Of a stretch of DNA of 64,000 nucleotides, positions 11,001 through 23,299 are shown one piece after another. The position numbers and the translations under genes were made by a program. The notes beneath the pieces are model-generated. The model saw only the letters and a program-made list of their open reading frames with translations, ran no database searches and was not told the origin of the DNA. The stretch is from NCBI GenBank assembly GCA_037903475.1, contig JBAJFG010000538.1, positions 558,001 to 622,000 on the forward strand. Direction: 5' to 3'. The stretch is from Ancylostoma caninum (lineage: Eukaryota; Nematoda; Chromadorea; Rhabditida; Ancylostomatidae). How positions within the stretch are numbered: position 1 is the stretch's first letter; every line of letters begins with the position of its first letter.

Positions 11001-14000
11001 CCAGCACCGGACGCAGAACTGGGCGGGAGGAGGGGAGGGGAGGGGAGGGGCTGGGGTGAGGGAGCGTTTGGAAAACTGGGTCTGTGCGGCTTTGCGGGCT
11101 CAGATGGGGAATAAAATCAGTAAAAATATTCTTTTTATGGTAAATAATCAACAAAGGTTATTTTAGAATAATAATGGGAATAAACGCTTAAAATAAACTA
11201 ATACAAGATTTTTATTTGTATTTTAATGTCATTTCGATTGACAATTTGGCGATCCATTCTCTGGTGGGGCGCCCCCTCCCCGTCACTTTCCCCTGCGTTC
11301 GCCACTGCCATCCTCCTACTTTCATGCCACACTCTGCTACTTTCTCTTTCTATGTCTCGCAGGTGGATAGCACATTGTCATTTCCGGTTCAGTTAGCAGA
11401 AGAGACTCAATCTTCTACAGCCCAGGCTGGTATTCATGGAATCCCATCTATTAAAACCAACCATGGTTAGCGACTGGACAACGTACATATAATCCAAATG
11501 ATGTTAAGAGACACAGGACGTGAAATTTTGTTTGCCAACCCAGTTTCGCTTGATTGCGCATTCCTGACTGGTGTAGCCGTTCGCCAGGTGAAGCTTCTCG
11601 GAAGATTCCTTTATAGATGTGTGTGTTGTTTATGCACTTATTGAAGTGCTGTGGCGATTTGTCCTTAACATCGGAAGGAAAAAAATTATTCGTAAAATAA
11701 GGGATGGCTGCAATCGTTTGAGGTGCTCAGACTGGAATTTTTCTGGCTAGAATGAACCGATTTTTCCTTTATTCTGCTCTCGAGATAACCTTAGGAAGAA
11801 CGAAAAGAACTGAAGAATAGGTGGGCTTCCCTGAACATTTTTGACACTAATAATTCAACCTAACGTTTCGTGTAACATTTTCCCCTCTTTTGGCTCGCAT
11901 TGACTCGAAACTTCCCCAGGCAAGGAAATTTTCTAGATTTTGCCTACAACCACGCTGCCCACCTGAAATTTCCCTCCCATCTTTTTCATTTAAGGCTTCT
12001 ATGATGTCAGACCGCTTCCTTCATTTTTCTGGTTCCATGGAGCCAGTCTTAAAGAATATCTTGGAAGAAAGAACCCGAGACACTCTTATCTCCGATCTCG
12101 TTGTCAGCAGTGCTCATCTCTGATGTTGGATGTCTTCCGGGAGCTGTCAGAAATCACAACACCTCTGGTCGGACCGCAGCTGAACTCTTAGCATCCGCGC
12201 GTGAGCAAACAAATGCTCATTTTTAGTGGAACGACAGGGGCTCTGTCATCGATTCGCCTGCGGTGGTGGAGTCGAGCCGTTTTTCTAGCGCGGCCCCTCC
12301 CTACGCATTCATTCGCCTCCTCATGTTTTTGCAACGACATCCGAGGGCTTATGAAATGGCCCGCTGACGGACGTAGAGGCAGGGACTAATTGCCTGGTGA
12401 ATTTTCCGGCGCACTCTTTGCTTGACGCAATGGAAGGTATACAAAGCATTGTCTTCCGGAGACCCGTGCCTCCTAGGAAATGGAAAACTTTGGGCGTCCC
12501 ACTCGTTGGTTCCATAGTAGCCATGTACGGGTAGATTCGGGTGGTTTTTTGTGTGATTCGGGCTTCTTGTGACTTTCCGCTAGCTTCCAGGTAGGTCTAG
12601 TGTCATAAGTCGTGCACTTTCTGGACCATCTGCGATATTCACATAGATCTTCCTTCGGTCATCTCCAGATAAATTGGGTTGATTTACTTGAATTCTGAAT
12701 CCTCGCTCATTTTCCCGCATTTCCTGAATTTCGGTCGGACATGTCCGGAATCAATTGAATAACCGGCCTCGTTATTTCTATCAAGAGTTGCTGTGGATTA
12801 TTCAGTGATGTAAACTCACTCTGGAACATTTAACATCTTTTTTGTTCCTCTACTATTTCCCATACGAATCTCTCTTTTTTTTACACATTTTCTTCTTATT
12901 TTATATTCTGTGTATCCACATCCATTTCTTCTAAATTTCATTTATTCACCTTTATATGGAATCTAATTTTGGCTGATATTTTGTCATGATGGTACATTCA
13001 CCATAGATTGCCAACATAGTATGTATTGGTCGGAACATGGGTTCTCAGAAATTTATTGGGTGAAACAGTGTATAGAAAAGTATAATGTTCCGGACCACCT
13101 CTCTCTTCGCTCTGACTGTCTGCGCATCCGCACATTTCATCGATACCGCTGCACTGATTCTCGTCTAATCCTGCGGATGCCTGTTCTCACCTTCCGAACA
13201 GGTGGTGAGACGTGTGCGCGCGGGCTTCGACCACAGGGATTTCGTGGAGGTATTATCCCAGAAAAACGTTCTGTATGACTAGACATTTCGTTAAAAATGG
13301 CTGTTTCCAAGGATTTTTTCGCTGTCGCTTGTTTAGACTTTATTCGGAAGAATACTAAGAATTGCTCAGGAGTTGTTTTCGACGCAAACGGAATGTTAAT
13401 AAGGATCCAATCTGAGAGTCCATCCATTATTAGGTAACTCCCCTTTTCTCTTTTTTCTTAAGTAAAGAAGTGAATACTAGACATTTATTCCAATTTTATA
13501 CACACCCTTAAATGTCTAGACGTCATTTTTCGCTGTTTTATTACTCACAAATCCATTTTCTCTTTATTCCTTGCTACTTTCTCTAATGGAATGGCCGCTG
13601 CGTCAGAGCGATAGCAGCATTACGGACATGCCAGCTATGGGGCTCACTCAAGCATGTGAAGCATGAACGTGACAACAGGAAGCACGTCGTTCTGTGAAGG
13701 CATGTCAGTCGCGTGAGCCTTCAATGCTAACGACAACTCTCGGAATGCAGCTATGTTTTTGAACGAAAAGAACTGTAGTGCGGTCTTTAAACGGTCCTAG
13801 AAATGCGAATTTTTTCCTGCCTCCAAATCCACGACGCTTGATTTTTGTCAGTCAAAGATGGTTGTATTTTGTCTTAGAACTGTTTCACAACACGACGTTG
13901 AGCGTGCAGGTGTACAGTTTTTGTTATGAAGTTCGTAATGTGTCTACTCACTGGGAAGGCCATAATTTTCCGGCAATTTTCATGCATCCCGCTATTGATG

Positions 14001-14869
14001 CCCTTATTTTTGGCAACAGAAAATGGTCTAGGTCTTTTCTTAGGCAAACGTCTATAGAAACTATTGAATTCATTGTTCTATGGTCATTTGTTGCGCAATC
14101 CTTTCTGTTTTGCCTTGTACTTCCGAATTCTTCAAGCGTTTCACGATGAAGTAATTATTTCTATTTTTAACACGCAGAGGGTACACCACAAATAATAATA
14201 ACAGAGGTAGAGACTTTGGGTCTGTTACGTGAATTGTGAATCCTAAGAATGCAGGAAGGAAAACACTCGCTTTTGAAGTTTTCTGCCAGGTCTCCTGGTT
14301 AATACATATTTACGTACACGTAGATTTTTCGTGGAGTGGTGGCATCTCCTTCAATGCCAGCTTTTTCTTTTTGTCCTGAAAATTCTGCCAATCTTAATTT
14401 AATGTCAATACTAGCTCAGAATCGATGAGCACTACCATTATTCTACTGAAATGTTTGGCAAAGACTGAGAACAGTAGCCAAAAAATCGTAGCTACGTTAA
14501 ATATTTCCATTTTGAACCACCAAGCTCAGTTTTTTCTTAGGAAGTCAGAAAACTGCGATATACGCAAGTTCTAGAACGAGCTATAGTCACACATATGTTG
14601 TTTAAGTTTCATGTAGAAGCTCCTGAATTTAATCTTCCACTGGCTTTGAACTGACTTTGTGAACTTCTGAACACCATCGCCCTTTGTGGTGGTCTCTTGC
14701 AAATGCTTTTCGTTTTTCTCTCAAACGATCCTTTCATGTTTGCATTTTGAAGCGCTCATTTGTTCTTATTGCATTTATGATCACACCAGCGTATTAAGCT
14801 TATGATGTCATTAAATCGAGCAAAATTTAATTTTCCTATGCTCTACTGGGCGAGCATGCATGCATGTAT
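8010..14869. other. Gene-poor stretch with small repeats
   Basis: No host gene is firmly recognisable. It holds a MITE of the GCATCACTGAGATTAC family at 9829-9945, an (AAAT)n-type tail at about 10384-10402, and a G-run cluster at 11021-11066 (repeated AGGGG, quadruplex-prone on the + strand). Some coding-like patches between 11.3 and 13.45 kb are listed separately. The rest is unremarkable. Confidence 0.4.
11363..13433 (+). other. Possible exons of an unidentified or decayed gene
   Basis: Three short patches look exon-like but do not assemble into a gene. 11363-11465 is open, follows a TGTCTCGCAG acceptor and ends at a CATG|GTTAGC donor. 13201-13280 follows CCGAACAG, is GC-rich at third positions, and ends in TAG after FVEVLSQKNVLYD. 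13297-13433 begins AAAAATGGCT, encodes MAVSKDFFAVACLDFI then SGVVFDANGMLIRIQSESP, and ends at an AG|GTAACT donor. The last resembles small roadblock/LAMTOR-type proteins only vaguely, and no continuation exon was found. These could be chance. Confidence 0.18.
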
Positions 14870-15817
14870 CAGGGATAAGCAGATATGAGATTTTCTTCTA
14901 CCCGGCTAACGGTGCGGATAACGGATTTCCCAAAATGACTGGATAACGAATAAGTGATCCAGATACTACAACACACCACATCCTACAGTATTGAAAAGGA
15001 TAAAAATGAGATACAATATGAATATTGTAGAGAAGAATTAGCACTAATTCTTCATCTTGTTAGTCATCAAAATCCACTATTATGAGCACGACGATGAGCA
15101 TGGCGTCATCATGAAGGGGTGTTAGTAGATAGAGTTTGCCATAAAAACAACAGTTTCCAGTAACAATTGGATATTTGTTAATTTGATTGGCACATCGGAG
15201 CTGAAGGGGGGCTGAAACTTTGCTTCACTTATCTTTTGTGGTGTTCTGAAATAGTACCTCCCAATATTGACTGACTATTATGAACGTATTGAATTTCGGA
15301 CGGTTTTCAATCAATACATTCAAAAGTTCAAAAGTTGATAGAAACAGTATGGTTCAATAATTAGTCAAAATGAATCTTGCGAGGAAGAAGGCACCGCTCG
15401 TCGGGTGAGTTGCGAGGTCAGCAATTTCAACTTTGTTAATGGCCAAACATTACCCAACATGTAGATAGTGCTTTCGAGGTTATTGCCTGACTTTTGTCGG
15501 GCCACCTGAAAAACATGAGCAAGAGCATCTCTTTTTGAGCAGGTACAAGTCTGTATTACCTTCTTCTACCTTGCTTCAAAACTGCAAACCACTGATGATG
15601 TAAAATGGGCTAGATCGAGTATTACTATTACAGTATTATTGTTAGGATGGAGGCTACCCTCTGTTGAGAACGTGCGAAATGAAGCCACAATTTTCCGCTT
15701 TATCCGCAACGTTATCCGGCACCAAATGCCCGGATAACGGTGCGGATAATGGATAGGCCAAAACCTACAGATATCGGCAAAACAGATAACCGGATACGGA
15801 CAATCCGCCCATCCCTG
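14870..15817. mobile_element. Non-autonomous hAT-like element, 948 bp
   Basis: The left end CAGGGATAAGCAGAT and the right end CCGCCCATCCCTG are hAT-type inverted termini. The flanking 8-mers GCATGTAT and GTATGTAC agree at 6 of 8 positions, consistent with an aged 8-bp duplication. GCGGATAACGG-type motifs are repeated near both ends, as is usual for hAT subterminal repeats. No transposase-like frame is present inside. Confidence 0.65.
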
Positions 15818-16223
15818 GTATGTACGTGCACACCATTTTCTTCCTAAAATTCAAAGCGAATATTTGTTAATTTTCCTTTGCAAATAACGTTCGATCTTTC
15901 GAAACCTTGAGCTGAAGACCCTGAATTCCAGAGGCATTCCGTTTCCTAGACCTTTCGTGTAGTAATTCTTGGTTTTTTTAAATATCGGATGCATTTAATT
16001 TCTGCTCGAAAACTCTACCCGCTCACAAATTCTTACTGAAACAAACCTTTTTCTACCCTGACCCCACTCCAGAACTTTTCTAGTTTCGATACTGTATTGG
16101 AGCATGCTCCTTCTTAGCATTAGCTGTGTTATTTGAGGTGGATCAGCGTTATTTTGAATTGATATTTTTCTCTGTTCCCGTTTTACATGTGTAGAGGATT
16201 CTTCAGGCACACTGACTGAACGA
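15818..16223. other. Short unassigned gap between the hAT-like element and the LINE
   Basis: No gene or repeat is recognised. The 9-mer ACTGAACGA at its right edge (16215-16223) may be the left copy of the LINE target-site duplication. Confidence 0.3.
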
Positions 16224-17230
16224 GCTTTGTTTATTGGTTATTCTTTTCGGTTACACATGGAATGTTTTCCTGAATGCTTAGTTTTCACCAGGATTACCAT
16301 TCTATTGTTTTTGCGCTCAATTTATGCGGCAGCCACATAAAAGAGGCATTCGCTCTAGGCCGGAAACATTGTATATCTATGCTGTGCTCTATCAAAGAAA
16401 TCCTTTTCCGCTCTTCTATTCGAGGAGGAAATCTACTTCTCACTGCTCTTTTTGGATGTTCTATTTCTCTAATCCTTTTTCATTCTGTCATTCAGCTAGC
16501 TGTAGAACTCTCATCGCACATATCTACAATGTTTTTTTCCTTATGGTAGCGAGTCGCTGGCTTCGCTGCTTCGGAACTATGCGTTTTCCCATAGCCCATT
16601 GACTCCGTCATACTAAGCCACAACGACTGACGGAAGTCGTAGAAGCGGCTATTGACTTGCCGCGGACCACGGCAGCGCCATTGTTCGTTGAATAAGCGCG
16701 GGCCTGTGAATTTCTTCTTCGCTAGGAACCTGCTTTTAATATGAGCTGACTATTGTTCGGTTCTTGCTTTGTATACGAATTCTGTATGTAGGGCGACTGT
16801 AATTATCAAGTCCAAGTAGTTCTCTGTACACAGTTTGGAGCACTGGTGATAAGCTCGTGCAGTCTGTTTCAAACGCAATCATAGTGGGTAATTGTGCATA
16901 TTGCCTGGTCTTCTCTTCATCCTCTCCAGTTCCTGCGCACTTTATCACGGCGATTCTTATGTGACTTCGTCATCAGTGTCTTCTCCAGTGAAACAGACTA
17001 TAACTGCGGCTGCGTTACCGCAGCTCTGTCATCACATCCTTTTCTCATCCTTTTATCCGAATTCTTACATCATTTTCTTCCATTTTCTCCCTTGCTACTA
17101 TATCTTTCTCGCACACTTAACTGCCTGACAGTAGGTGAATCTTCATTTAACCATTCTTCTTCCTTGAACAACCTCAATCGTTCTTGCTGCCTGGTCTCTC
17201 TATTGATTGGATTGTATTTTGATCCTGGCG

Positions 17231-17911
17231 ATGCCACCCAAAAGTGCTAAGAAGAAGGGATCCTCTGTTGAAATGAGTCAAAATTCATCTAATAATTCAG
17301 GTAATCTGACATCGCAGGTTCCTAGCCAGTTCACCGCAGAAGATTATAACTCGATGCCAGCGAATGAAATAGTGAGATGCATTTTGGAACTCAATCCGGA
17401 TCCCGCCATCAAGCAATTAGTCCTGACGCTTTCGGCGAAGATTCCTCACGACAATGCACTTTGTGCAGAAGAAGATCGGAGATCAAGGAGCATTGTAATC
17501 AGCGGGATTCCAGAAGCCGACCTTAGCCTCCCACCAACGAAACGTCAACGAGACCTTGACCAGAAAGTAGACGACTTGCTAGACGTGCTGAAGGTTGAAT
17601 GTCATCCTGTACAGGTCTTCCGCATGGGAAAGCCAGACCCTGCTCGACCGCGGCTCGTTAAAGTCTTGCTTCCTACAAGATCTCACTGGCGAACTGCCCT
17701 TGCGAATGCGCATCTTCTAAGGAATGCAGGATTTTCCAACATATTTATACGCAGAAGTATGAGTGCTGAAGAACGGAGACAAGATTTAGAGCTACGGCAG
17801 CAAGTCCGTGAAAGGAATAACGGTAAGGCAGCGAAAGAATGGGTGGTATATCGCGGCGAAATAAAGCATGTTTCGGAACTTCCTAACCGCAGGCAGCCGG
17901 GAAACCAGTAA
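17231..17911 (+). CDS. LINE ORF1 protein (putative nucleic-acid chaperone)
   Basis: Predicted product of 226 residues from the methionine at 17231, which begins MPPKSAKKKG; an in-frame ATG at 17207 would add 8 residues. The N-terminal quarter is basic, then rich in serine and asparagine. The C-terminal half has the RRM-like pattern of CR1/L2-type ORF1 proteins: RSIVISGIPE, then VFRMGKP, RPRLVKVLLP and IFIRRSMSAEERRQD. No CCHC zinc knuckle is present. The known role of such proteins is to bind the element RNA and assist target-primed reverse transcription. The frame is intact. ORF2 is already open in another frame before this stop, so ORF2 probably depends on reinitiation or frameshifting. Confidence 0.8.
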   Translation: MPPKSAKKKGSSVEMSQNSSNNSGNLTSQVPSQFTAEDYNSMPANEIVRCILELNPDPAIKQLVLTLSAKIPHDNALCAEEDRRSRSIVISGIPEADLSLPPTKRQRDLDQKVDDLLDVLKVECHPVQVFRMGKPDPARPRLVKVLLPTRSHWRTALANAHLLRNAGFSNIFIRRSMSAEERRQDLELRQQVRERNNGKAAKEWVVYRGEIKHVSELPNRRQPGNQ

Positions 17912-17919
17912 AATCGCAT

Positions 17920-20764
17920 GGTACCTCTACTAGGCAGAGCATCAGCTGTGCTGTACTAAATGCACGCAGTTTAATCAAAAAGGTTCCTGTTTTGCAAAAA
18001 TTTATTAGCGATGCCAAGTTCGATTTTGTTTTTGTGACGGAAACGTGGCTAACGAGTAGAATTCTGGATGCTGAAATTTTAGGTAGTTTGCCATATTTTA
18101 TTTTTCGAGTTGATCGAGGTAAAAGAAAAGGGGGTGGGGTTTGCTGTATCAGCAAGCATTATTTTTACGTTAAAGAAGTTTCAGTTTTCATCAAAGTTGT
18201 CCTCTGATGTTCTATGTCTAGATGTATCAACTCCTGCTTCTTCGCTGATAATTCGCTTTGTCTTAGTGTACCGGCCACCTAATTCTACAAATATTGATGA
18301 TGAAAATCTACTCAACTTGCTGGCTGATCTTGTATCTATGCACTTACACACAATTGTTCTTGGCGACTTCAACTTGAAAATAGATTGGCATAACCTTAGA
18401 GCTTTTAATTCCCAGGCGCGTTCTTTTCTTGATTTCTTTACGAATTCATCTCTATCACAGTTTGTGTTACAGCCCACCCATGGTGAAAACATTCTCGATC
18501 TTGTCCTGTGCACATCAAATATTATCTCTAACGTTCGAAACAATGCTCCTCTCTCCAACTCCGACCATAGCATTATATCCTTTAATGTTGCTGGTATTTC
18601 CTCACATACACTCCTTCCCCCCAAACCAGATTTCTTGCGAACCGACTTTAACTCCCTAAATGGATATCTGGCCGCTATCGATTGGCTTTCAATCTTTGAC
18701 AACTACTCTTCTGCCAGTGACGTTTACCGTCGCTTTTGTTTGTGCGTCTATGATGCTTTATCCAAGTTTGTGCCATTCTATTTCCCACATCCACATAAAG
18801 ATAAATACCCATCTCACATTAAATCTCTTTTTGAACAGAAAACACGACTTTTTGAACAACTTGCTCATCCCTTGCAAGATCCACTCTACAAAAAAGTATG
18901 TTCCGATATTGACCACCATATCAATAAATTTCTTGCAAACCGTGAGAAAAGAATGGCATCCAAACCTTCCATGAGATCCTTGTTTGAATATTTGCGCAGA
19001 ACAACAAAATCCCATGCTGTGTTGCCAACCCTTACTGATCTTTCAGGATCAATTTTCACGAGCGATGTTGACAAATCTTCTACCTTAGCACAATACTTTT
19101 CAAGCGTTTATATTGCAGACGAAGACCACTGTTCTCAACTACCCGATTTAGGCAGACGCATTCTGCCCTCTCTCAGTTGCATTTTCTTCCATCCTCACGA
19201 TACGCTTAGATTCCTTAAAAAATTAAAACCTTCTCTTTTTGAAACCTACGATGGTATCCCGTCTATAATTTTTAAGAAGTGTGCTACATCTCTCTGTCGC
19301 CCTCTAACGGATATCTTCAATATATCTTTTCTTCTCGGTGAAGTACCTGACATGTGGAAAGAGGCTATTGTGACTGCAATCCCGAAAACACCTAGGGCAC
19401 AACTTGTATCTGATTTTCGGCCAATCAACATTGCACCTGTTCCGATTAAAATAATGGAAATGATACTAAGGGATAAAATGCAGTCGTGGTTCTCCAGATT
19501 TCATGTCATCCCAATGGAACAGCATGGGTTTGTAGCAGGCTCTTCAACTGCTACAAATCTCGTAGATAGCATTTTTGATTGGTATTTAGCTCTTAATAAC
19601 GAGAAATCTGTTGACATTATCTATATTGATCTCTCGAAAGCTTTCGACAGAGTTAGTCATTCAAAACTACTTATGAGGCTGGAACAACTAGGAATACGTG
19701 GTCAGCTCCTATCCTGGTTAAGATCGTACCTTTCATCCAGATATTTCTCCGTAAGAGTTGGACAGAGTTTCTCGAACAGATTTCGATCCCCCAGTGGAGT
19801 TCCTCAAGGGGGCGTTCTCTTGCCCCTTCTATTTCTAATTTACACCATCGATCTCGGATCAATTCTGAAAACATCACCTCATGTTAAAGTACAAATTTAT
19901 GCTGACGATATAAAGATTTACGGTATCTACGGAAGCGAAAGTCGTGATACTGTCCACTGTGCACTAAAACAATCTCTTGAAAATATGTCAGCGTGGGCAG
20001 CAGCTTGGAATTTACCAATCAATGCGGATAAGTGTTGCGTTATGCATCTTGGTGAAGAAGCAAGCTTCTCATATGAAATTAACGGCATTCTTCTTAAGAA
20101 ATGTGACTCAGTCAGAGATCTAGGCGTCATTTTCAATTCAACTCTTTCGTTCAATGACCATATAGATAATGTGATTGAGAAAGCTTTCTCCGCTCTCTTC
20201 TTGATTTTCCGGAATATCCATACAAAGGATGCCAAAATAATTCTTCGCTTGTACAAAGCCTATGTTCGCCCGCACTTAGAATACTGCTCACAACTGTGGA
20301 GTCCGACCCGCAAGAAAGATATCTCAAGAATTGAAAAAGTACAGCAAACATTAACGAGAATTCTTTTCCTGAGAGCATTTCCTGCGACGAGATACACTGA
20401 TTTACCAAGTTATGAAGAACGTTTGAAATTATTCAATTTGAAAACTCTGGCACACAGAAGAGCAGTCAATGACCTTGCCTTTTGTTTTCGCATACTAAGA
20501 AAAGAGGCAAATTTGATAGCCAGTAAGTATTGGATCTTTAGACCGGCCAGCACACGATCAGGTAGGTTTAACTTGCAGTACACTAAGATACAGCGCAAAA
20601 AACACTTGCTACTTTTTAACTCGCTTATGTGGCGTACTGCAAGATGGTTTGACTTGTTACCGGGTGAACTTCTTCAGTCAAAAAATAGCTCGGTATTCAA
20701 GAGGAAACTTTTTCGGCTAAACATCACACAAGTTCTTCGTCTTTCTAGTGCTAGTAATACCTGA
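17920..20764 (+). pseudogene. LINE ORF2: endonuclease plus reverse transcriptase, one frameshift
   Basis: The polyprotein would nick target DNA and copy the element RNA. The N-terminal apurinic-type endonuclease shows LNARSL, TETWL, YRPPNS, LGDFNLKIDW and the catalytic SDHS. The reverse transcriptase has FRPINIAP, QHGFVAGSSTATNL, YIDLSKAFDRVSH, SGVPQGG and the catalytic YADD at about 19898-19909, followed by a C-terminal HLEYCSQLW region typical of CR1/Jockey ORF2. The frame changes inside the endonuclease: upstream sequence (to 18207) and downstream sequence (from 18110) overlap in different frames. A single extra T in the TTTT run near 18185 would explain it. Downstream, 884 codons are open without a stop. 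The motif normally read PQGSVLGP is here PQGGVLLP. No in-frame ATG is evident at the start, so the left limit is approximate. Confidence 0.85.
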
Positions 20765-21567
20765 TTTCTGCGAATGATGACACTCAATTTTACTTTGTAG
20801 TCTGTTTAGGTACGTCAGCTTCTTGATTTGGTTTCAATCCAGCGATCTGTGTTTCTGCTCGTTAGACCCTCGGAGATGGTTAATCATTCTAGTTATTCCC
20901 TAGAAATGTGTTGTTTTCCTTCTTGGTGCTTTAATTGAGGTCTGCTTAGACAAATACCAGTACTAGTGATCTGCAATGTTTTTGATGGTTGTCTTGAGTT
21001 TGTTTTGTTCACGAAGTTGTTTCTTTTGGCGTGGATCAAGCACACTTTTCGTCATTAGTCTTCATCTTACGGGAGCAGCTGGATCTTCGGTAGAAGTGGT
21101 GTACCTTTGCTCTTCTTATCATGTTCGTTTAACGTGCCTAGCAAGCGTGGGTATGGCTATTTGTCGGCACCAGTCCACCGGTTGAGCGGGGTTAACCAGT
21201 ATACCCGCTTGTCGAACTTCCGGTGTGGCTCCTATGACCCTATTAATGGACGAGGGCATCTTGCTGGTTGATGTGGGGCCTGACATTAGTTCCACTCGCT
21301 TTACGCTTCTCTTGGCGTTGATTATATTTTATTTCCATAGCCTCGGCCTTCTAGTACTACCACATTTGCTTTGTCTTCAGCTAATTATTCTTTATTTATT
21401 ATAACGTCGAAATCATAATGCTTGATCCCCGCTGTCCCACTTATAGACACACTGCTTCTACTTTTTTTTGGTAAGATGCAGTACTTTCTCGTTTAGTCTA
21501 GTTATTTTAGTTCTTGGTGCGCCTTTTGAGCGTATTAAATAAATAAATAAATAAATAAACTGAACGA

Positions 21568-23290
21568 TGAGGACGTGTCGCCGTTCTGTTCATTCTGCTT
21601 GAGATTTTGCTTGGGACAAAACGTAGCTACATGAATAAAGTATATTCCTTTATCCATGTAGCTACGTTTTGCAATAAAAGTTCCAAGCTTTCGGATAAAT
21701 CCCCACAGTGGTCACGTTTGGAAAACTATGCTGGATCAGCTTTGTTCAAAGGATGGATATATGTAATAATTTTTTTACCTTCCGTTTCGACATTATCGAT
21801 ATCATCGGGTGGTGGGGGGGGGGGGGGAAGACCTGAAAGTAGCTTACAGTTCTCATCTCTGCTCTGGAATGCCACATCTCTTCCCACTCTGCTAGTTTTC
21901 ATCCTTTTCCATGCTTTTAACCTCGAAAAACATTCAGAATGAGTTTTAGACCTACTCCCAACCACATTTCCGCCTGACAGATCATGAAGGGTCATCAAAA
22001 TATTCAAAATTCCGCAACATTATTCCACGATTTGAAAGAGAAAGAGCATTGAAGCTGATGAACATGTATTTTTTCTCTATCTTTCTCCTGGATTCGTTCA
22101 CTCATTTTCTTAAGTCATCGCTCATTCCTATGATCCTACTGTGTTTGCTTCTTCTTTTCACGCTTGTTTTCAAAATGTTTCGCCTCATCTACAGAAGTTC
22201 GAAACGTTCTGAAATGATGATCGCACCTGGTTGGAGGATTCGGAAAGCTACAGCTATATGTCAGAACTCCACTTGCCTTATTTTTTAGGTTGTCCAGTAT
22301 GAGATGACACATTTTTATAACTGATATGAGTGATATGCTTGACACTTGATATGGTATCCCGAAACTTTCACTTAGTATTAGTCGTTTCGTCGTTTTGTTT
22401 CATTGTAAACATATATTCTTCATTTTTCAAAACCACTTCCTTGATTTTCTAACAACTTTCAGGATTTCGTTTGGGAGCAGAATTTGTGATACTACAGGAA
22501 TGTCAAAAATTTTCAATGGCTTTAGGTTAATGGCACTAGTTAACCTTCAACGAATTGGGGTATTTAGTGACAGTAGGTATGCATATTGCTATTGATTATA
22601 GATAGCTTGTCTTGTTCGACATACGTACAATACTCGATACTTTTTCATTTGAAATCAGAAACTTCATACTTAACGACCTAATATTAACACGACCATAAGC
22701 TCTTTGTGCAGCTGGGCGCCGACATTTGTGAAAAAGTTTGATTTTGATTTTCATCGCCCATCTGTCTATTAATTTCCTTGTGAGTCGCTTGTGGCTGCAA
22801 TAAGCAAAGCAGTACAAATATCTTCTATTCCTGCTATCTCCTAAAAATAAGTGTTTCACATGGTTTGCTTGATTTTGCTTAGGAGCAGGTCAACTTCTTC
22901 CTTCGCTGGACAACTTGTCTGCTTCCCAAGTCCCGGCCACAAACAAATGCTAACATGGATGTCTCTGAAAATTTTGCAGCCCCCATTCTAAGCCCTGGCC
23001 TTCTGGACATTCATTAAAACTCATCCAAAACGTGAAGTTGCCAGAGTCCAGCGACAACGTTCTACAAATTGTATTCCTCTATTCATTTATGTAGCTACAT
23101 ACGTTTTGCAGTAAAAGTTCTGAAGGCTACATTCACGCTTATAGTCCTTTTTTAGCTGAGATGTGTTTCTATTTTTAATTTTATCCTTTTGTTTTTTTTT
23201 TTGTTCTTAAGAAAGGTTTTCTTTAACTAGGGTTTGTGTGTGGTAAATGTTAACTTTTGTTCGCGCTCCATTGTCTCTAAGGACTTAGCT
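21568..23290. other. Gene-free stretch with a related hairpin pair
   Basis: No gene is supported. A perfect hairpin lies at 21617-21671, and a shortened relative of its right half at about 23081-23120. A G run of about 15 (21814-21828) is a polymorphism- or assembly-prone tract. The rest is AT-rich and unassigned. Confidence 0.4.
21617..21671. repeat. Perfect 17-bp hairpin arms
   Basis: CAAAACGTAGCTACATG at 21617-21633 is exactly inverted at 21655-21671. An extra ATAAAG/CTTTAT pairing just inside almost closes the loop. The right half, with its downstream neighbour TTTTGCAATAAAAGTTC, recurs with changes at 23081-23120, so this is a dispersed element, not a local accident. Confidence 0.6.
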
Positions 23291-23299
23291 ATCGCGACT

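Larger units (their letters stand above)
16224..21560 (+). mobile_element. CR1/Jockey-like non-LTR retrotransposon (LINE)
   Basis: The element contains ORF1 (17231-17911) and ORF2 with endonuclease and reverse transcriptase (to 20764). A 3' untranslated region of about 770 bp and a simple (AAAT)n tail at about 21536-21558 follow, typical of this class. The 3' end is well supported. The 5' end is uncertain: the 9-mer ACTGAACGA occurs at 16215-16223 and again right after the tail at 21559-21567. If it is the target duplication, the element starts at 16224 and is about 5.3 kb, a full-length size. The + orientation is set by both ORFs and the tail. Confidence 0.8.

Noticed and set aside
18181..18702. 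173-codon open frame on the - strand
   Set aside because: Shadow of the LINE ORF2 coding region on the opposite strand.
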